Shown here: positions 62,028 to 64,000 of the stretch, piece after piece
How positions within the stretch are numbered: position 1 is the first letter of the stretch
Layout of the letters: every line of letters starts with the position of its first letter
The notes under the pieces: model-generated
Seen by the model: only the letters and a program-made list of their open reading frames with translations
Told to the model about the DNA's origin: nothing
Database searches by the model: none
Translations under genes and position numbers: made by a program
Origin: Roseateles_B flavus
Lineage (GTDB): Bacteria > Pseudomonadota > Gammaproteobacteria > Burkholderiales > Burkholderiaceae_C
Assembly (NCBI RefSeq): GCF_039872765.1
Contig: NZ_JBDPZC010000011.1
Location: 102,053-166,052 of the forward strand
Direction of reading: 5' to 3'
Length of the DNA: 64,000 nucleotides

Positions 62028-63806
62028 ATGAGTTTTCAGGTTTTCGGCATTCCTGTGTCTCGGGGTGTGGCCATCGGCCGCGCCGTGCTGGTGGCATCCA
62101 GCCGCGTGGACGTGGCCCACTACTTCATCGACCCGGCCCATGTGCCCAGCGAGATCAAGCGCGCGCTGCGCGCCCGCGACGAGGTCGCCCGCGAGCTGGA
62201 GTCGCTGAAGGAGGACATGCCCGAGGACGCGCCCCACGAGCTGGCGGCCCTGCTGGACGTGCACCTGATGCTGCTGCACGACGAAGCCCTGCTGGGGGCA
62301 ACGCGGCAGTGGATCGTCGAGCGCCACTACAACGCCGAGTGGGCGCTGTCAGCCCAGCTGGAAGTGCTGGCGCGGCAGTTCGACGAGATGGAGGACGACT
62401 ACCTGCGCGAACGCAAGGCGGACCTGGAGCAGGTGGTGGAGCGCCTGCTGGGTGCCATGGCTGCCGAGCAGGGCCAGACCCAGGTCGGGGCCGCCCAGGT
62501 GGTGCAACGCGACTTCGCGGGTGAGGATCCGCTGCTGCTGGTGGCGGCCGACATCGCGCCGGCCGACATGATGCAGTTCAAGCGCAGCGTCTTTCACGGC
62601 TTCATCACCGACATCGGCGGCAAGACCTCGCATACGGCCATCGTGGCGCGCAGCATGGACATCCCGGCGGTGGTCGGCACCCGCGAGGCTTCGCGCCTGA
62701 TCCGCCAGGACGACTGGGTCATCATTGATGGCGACAGCGGCGTGGTCATCGTCAACCCTTCGCCCATCGTCCTGGAGGAGTACCGCTTCCGGCAGCGTCA
62801 GAGCGAGCTGGAGCGAGCCCGCCTGGCCCGTCTGCGTCACACGCCGGCGGTCACGCTGGATGGGGAGCGCATTGAGCTGCATGCCAATATCGAGCTGCCG
62901 GCCGATGCGGCCGCGGCAGTGGAGGCCGGCGCCACCGGCGTGGGTCTGTTCCGCAGCGAGTTCCTCTTCATGAACCGTGACGGCGAGCTGCCCACGGAGG
63001 AGGAGCAGTTCCAGGCCTACAAGGCTGCTGTCGAGGCGATGCGGGGCATGCCGGTGACTATCCGCACCGTGGATGTCGGGGCCGACAAACCGCTGGATCG
63101 CATGTCAGCCAATGAACTGCGGCATGAGCATGTGCTCAATCCCGCGATGGGCCTGCGGGCCATCCGCTGGAGCTTGGCGGAGCCCAGCATGTTCCGCCAG
63201 CAGCTGCGAGCCATCTACAGAGCCAGCGCCTTCGGCAAGATTCGCCTGCTGATTCCCATGGTCGCCCACCTCAGCGAGGTCCGTCAGATCCTGGACACCC
63301 TCAAGCGTGTCAAGCAGCAGCTGGACGACAACGGCCAAGCCTACACGCAGGTGGATCTGGGCGTCATGATCGAGATCCCGGCGGCCGCGGTGATGCTGCC
63401 ATTGCTGCTGCCGCATGTGGACTTTGTGTCCATTGGCACCAATGACCTGATCCAGTACACCCTGGCCATCGACCGCGCGGATGAGGCGGTCGCCCATCTG
63501 TATGACCCCTGGCATCCGGCCGTGCTGCAGCTGATCGCCAGTTCGATCTCGCAGGCGCGCGCGGCGGGCAAGTCAGTCAGCGTCTGCGGAGAGATGGCCG
63601 GCGATGCCGTCTTCACCGACCTCCTTCTGGCCATGGGCCTGCGCAATTTCTCCATGCACCCGTCTCAGATCCCATCGGTCAAGCAGCGCATACTGCGGGC
63701 CGACTCTCAGAAGCTGAAGGGTGCGCTGCCTGCCATCCTGTCTAGTGAGGATCCGGAGAAGACGGCCAGCCAGGCGTTCGCGGCAAGCTCCCAGCGCCTG
63801 CACTGA
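62028..63806 (+). CDS. ptsI: Phosphoenolpyruvate-protein phosphotransferase (PTS enzyme I)
   Basis: A 592-residue enzyme I that phosphorylates HPr from phosphoenolpyruvate. The phosphohistidine His202 is in GGKTSHTAIVARSM. The PEP-binding barrel has GVGLFRSEFLFMNR, RTVDVGADKPL, MIEIPAAAVMLP and VSVCGEMAGD with the acid-base Cys. The length is normal. A hairpin, CCTGCA-CTGA-TGCAGG, covers the stop codon but has no T-tract. Confidence 0.97.
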   Translation: MSFQVFGIPVSRGVAIGRAVLVASSRVDVAHYFIDPAHVPSEIKRALRARDEVARELESLKEDMPEDAPHELAALLDVHLMLLHDEALLGATRQWIVERHYNAEWALSAQLEVLARQFDEMEDDYLRERKADLEQVVERLLGAMAAEQGQTQVGAAQVVQRDFAGEDPLLLVAADIAPADMMQFKRSVFHGFITDIGGKTSHTAIVARSMDIPAVVGTREASRLIRQDDWVIIDGDSGVVIVNPSPIVLEEYRFRQRQSELERARLARLRHTPAVTLDGERIELHANIELPADAAAAVEAGATGVGLFRSEFLFMNRDGELPTEEEQFQAYKAAVEAMRGMPVTIRTVDVGADKPLDRMSANELRHEHVLNPAMGLRAIRWSLAEPSMFRQQLRAIYRASAFGKIRLLIPMVAHLSEVRQILDTLKRVKQQLDDNGQAYTQVDLGVMIEIPAAAVMLPLLLPHVDFVSIGTNDLIQYTLAIDRADEAVAHLYDPWHPAVLQLIASSISQARAAGKSVSVCGEMAGDAVFTDLLLAMGLRNFSMHPSQIPSVKQRILRADSQKLKGALPAILSSEDPEKTASQAFAASSQRLH

Positions 63807-63870
63807 TGCAGGCCCGCCGGTCGTCCTCAGGCAAGGCCAGCGGACTTTTCAAGAAATTCTTTCGAATCTC

Positions 63871-63900
63871 TTGCGCAGGCCGAAAAAGCTGTGCTACAGT
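63871..63900 (+). promoter_or_regulatory. Strong promoter, probably of a stable-RNA operon beyond the window
   Basis: TTGCGC (63871-63876), an 18-bp gap and an extended -10, TGC-TACAGT (63892-63900), are preceded by an A/T-rich stretch that could be an UP element. The following about 100 nt is a non-coding leader. Confidence 0.6.
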
Positions 63901-64000
63901 CTAAGGCTTCGCTGCTGATGCAGTGCTTCGAAACGAAGCGCAAAACAGAAGCGGCGAAGCGCAAAAGAAACGCAAAGAGATTTGATCTTGATGTTTGTTT
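63901..64000 (+). other. Non-coding leader at the right edge, likely of an rRNA or tRNA transcript
   Basis: It begins CTAAGGCTTCGCTGCTGAT and contains direct repeats of CGAAGCGCAAAA (about 63935 and 63955). It also has complementary CTTCG/CGAAG segments able to fold. No ORF is present. The initial GCTTCGCTGCT matches the segment after the tRNA-Leu promoter. Confidence 0.45.

Overview
The window is about 64 kb of very GC-rich chromosomal DNA from a Gram-negative betaproteobacterium, most likely order Burkholderiales (Rubrivivax/Roseateles/Leptothrix-like or Comamonadaceae-like). The evidence is a Burkholderiales-type trimeric porin, the dacC-dat-ybeD-lipB-lipA order, the EIIA(Man)-HPr-EI phosphotransfer cluster, the adjacent phoH and ybeY genes, and Mg-type HemB. 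Coding density is high, most junctions are stop/start overlaps, and no phage, IS element or CRISPR array is visible.

Layout. 0-10 kb: the 3' end of an FAD-linked oxidase, tRNA-Leu(CAG), a PAS-GGDEF-EAL protein, a GNAT, a three-gene MacA/MacB-type export system split into adaptor, permease and ATPase, and an M13 metallopeptidase. 10-16 kb: an acyl-CoA set (hydratase, 3-hydroxyacyl-CoA dehydrogenase, IclR regulator, PcaF-type thiolase) with palindromic operators. 16-21 kb: an HD-GYP gene coupled to a GGDEF-EAL gene, a phosphatase and a highly expressed porin. 21-28 kb: ruvBA, a NarL-type response regulator with a 7TM histidine kinase, phoH-ybeY, and a CorA transporter. 28-34 kb: hemB, a candidate small RNA, then the most interesting locus. 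There a minimal M9 collagenase-like lipoprotein is divergent from a trans-3-hydroxy-L-proline dehydratase, a Xaa-Pro (M24) peptidase and a pyrroline-2-carboxylate reductase-like gene. Together these can be read as one collagen/3-hydroxyproline utilisation module.

34-42 kb: hemJ, a VanZ-like gene, a 2Fe-2S protein, a hydrolase, dacC, dat, ybeD, lipB and lipA, with an inverted Sel1-repeat gene inserted. 42-49 kb: a CnoX-like thioredoxin, purEK, Sua5, a degenerate SGNH lipoprotein, and a lipase plus OmpW pair behind a TetR-type palindrome. 49-54 kb: tsaB, rimI, a family 4 uracil-DNA glycosylase and a third GGDEF-EAL gene. Two tiny ORFs bridge the gene junctions here. 53-64 kb: a MidA-like methyltransferase, cca, a TlpA-like protein, a degenerate kinase-like protein, a hydrolase with a CoA-transferase, a lipoprotein, EIIA-HPr, an inverted OlsB-like acyltransferase, and EI (ptsI). 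The window ends in a strong promoter and leader that look like those of a stable RNA operon.

Themes. Cyclic-di-GMP signalling is dense: three GGDEF-EAL proteins plus one HD-GYP protein. Several loci combine secreted or lipoprotein hydrolases with outer-membrane or catabolic partners, which suggests a life on polymeric or hydrophobic substrates.
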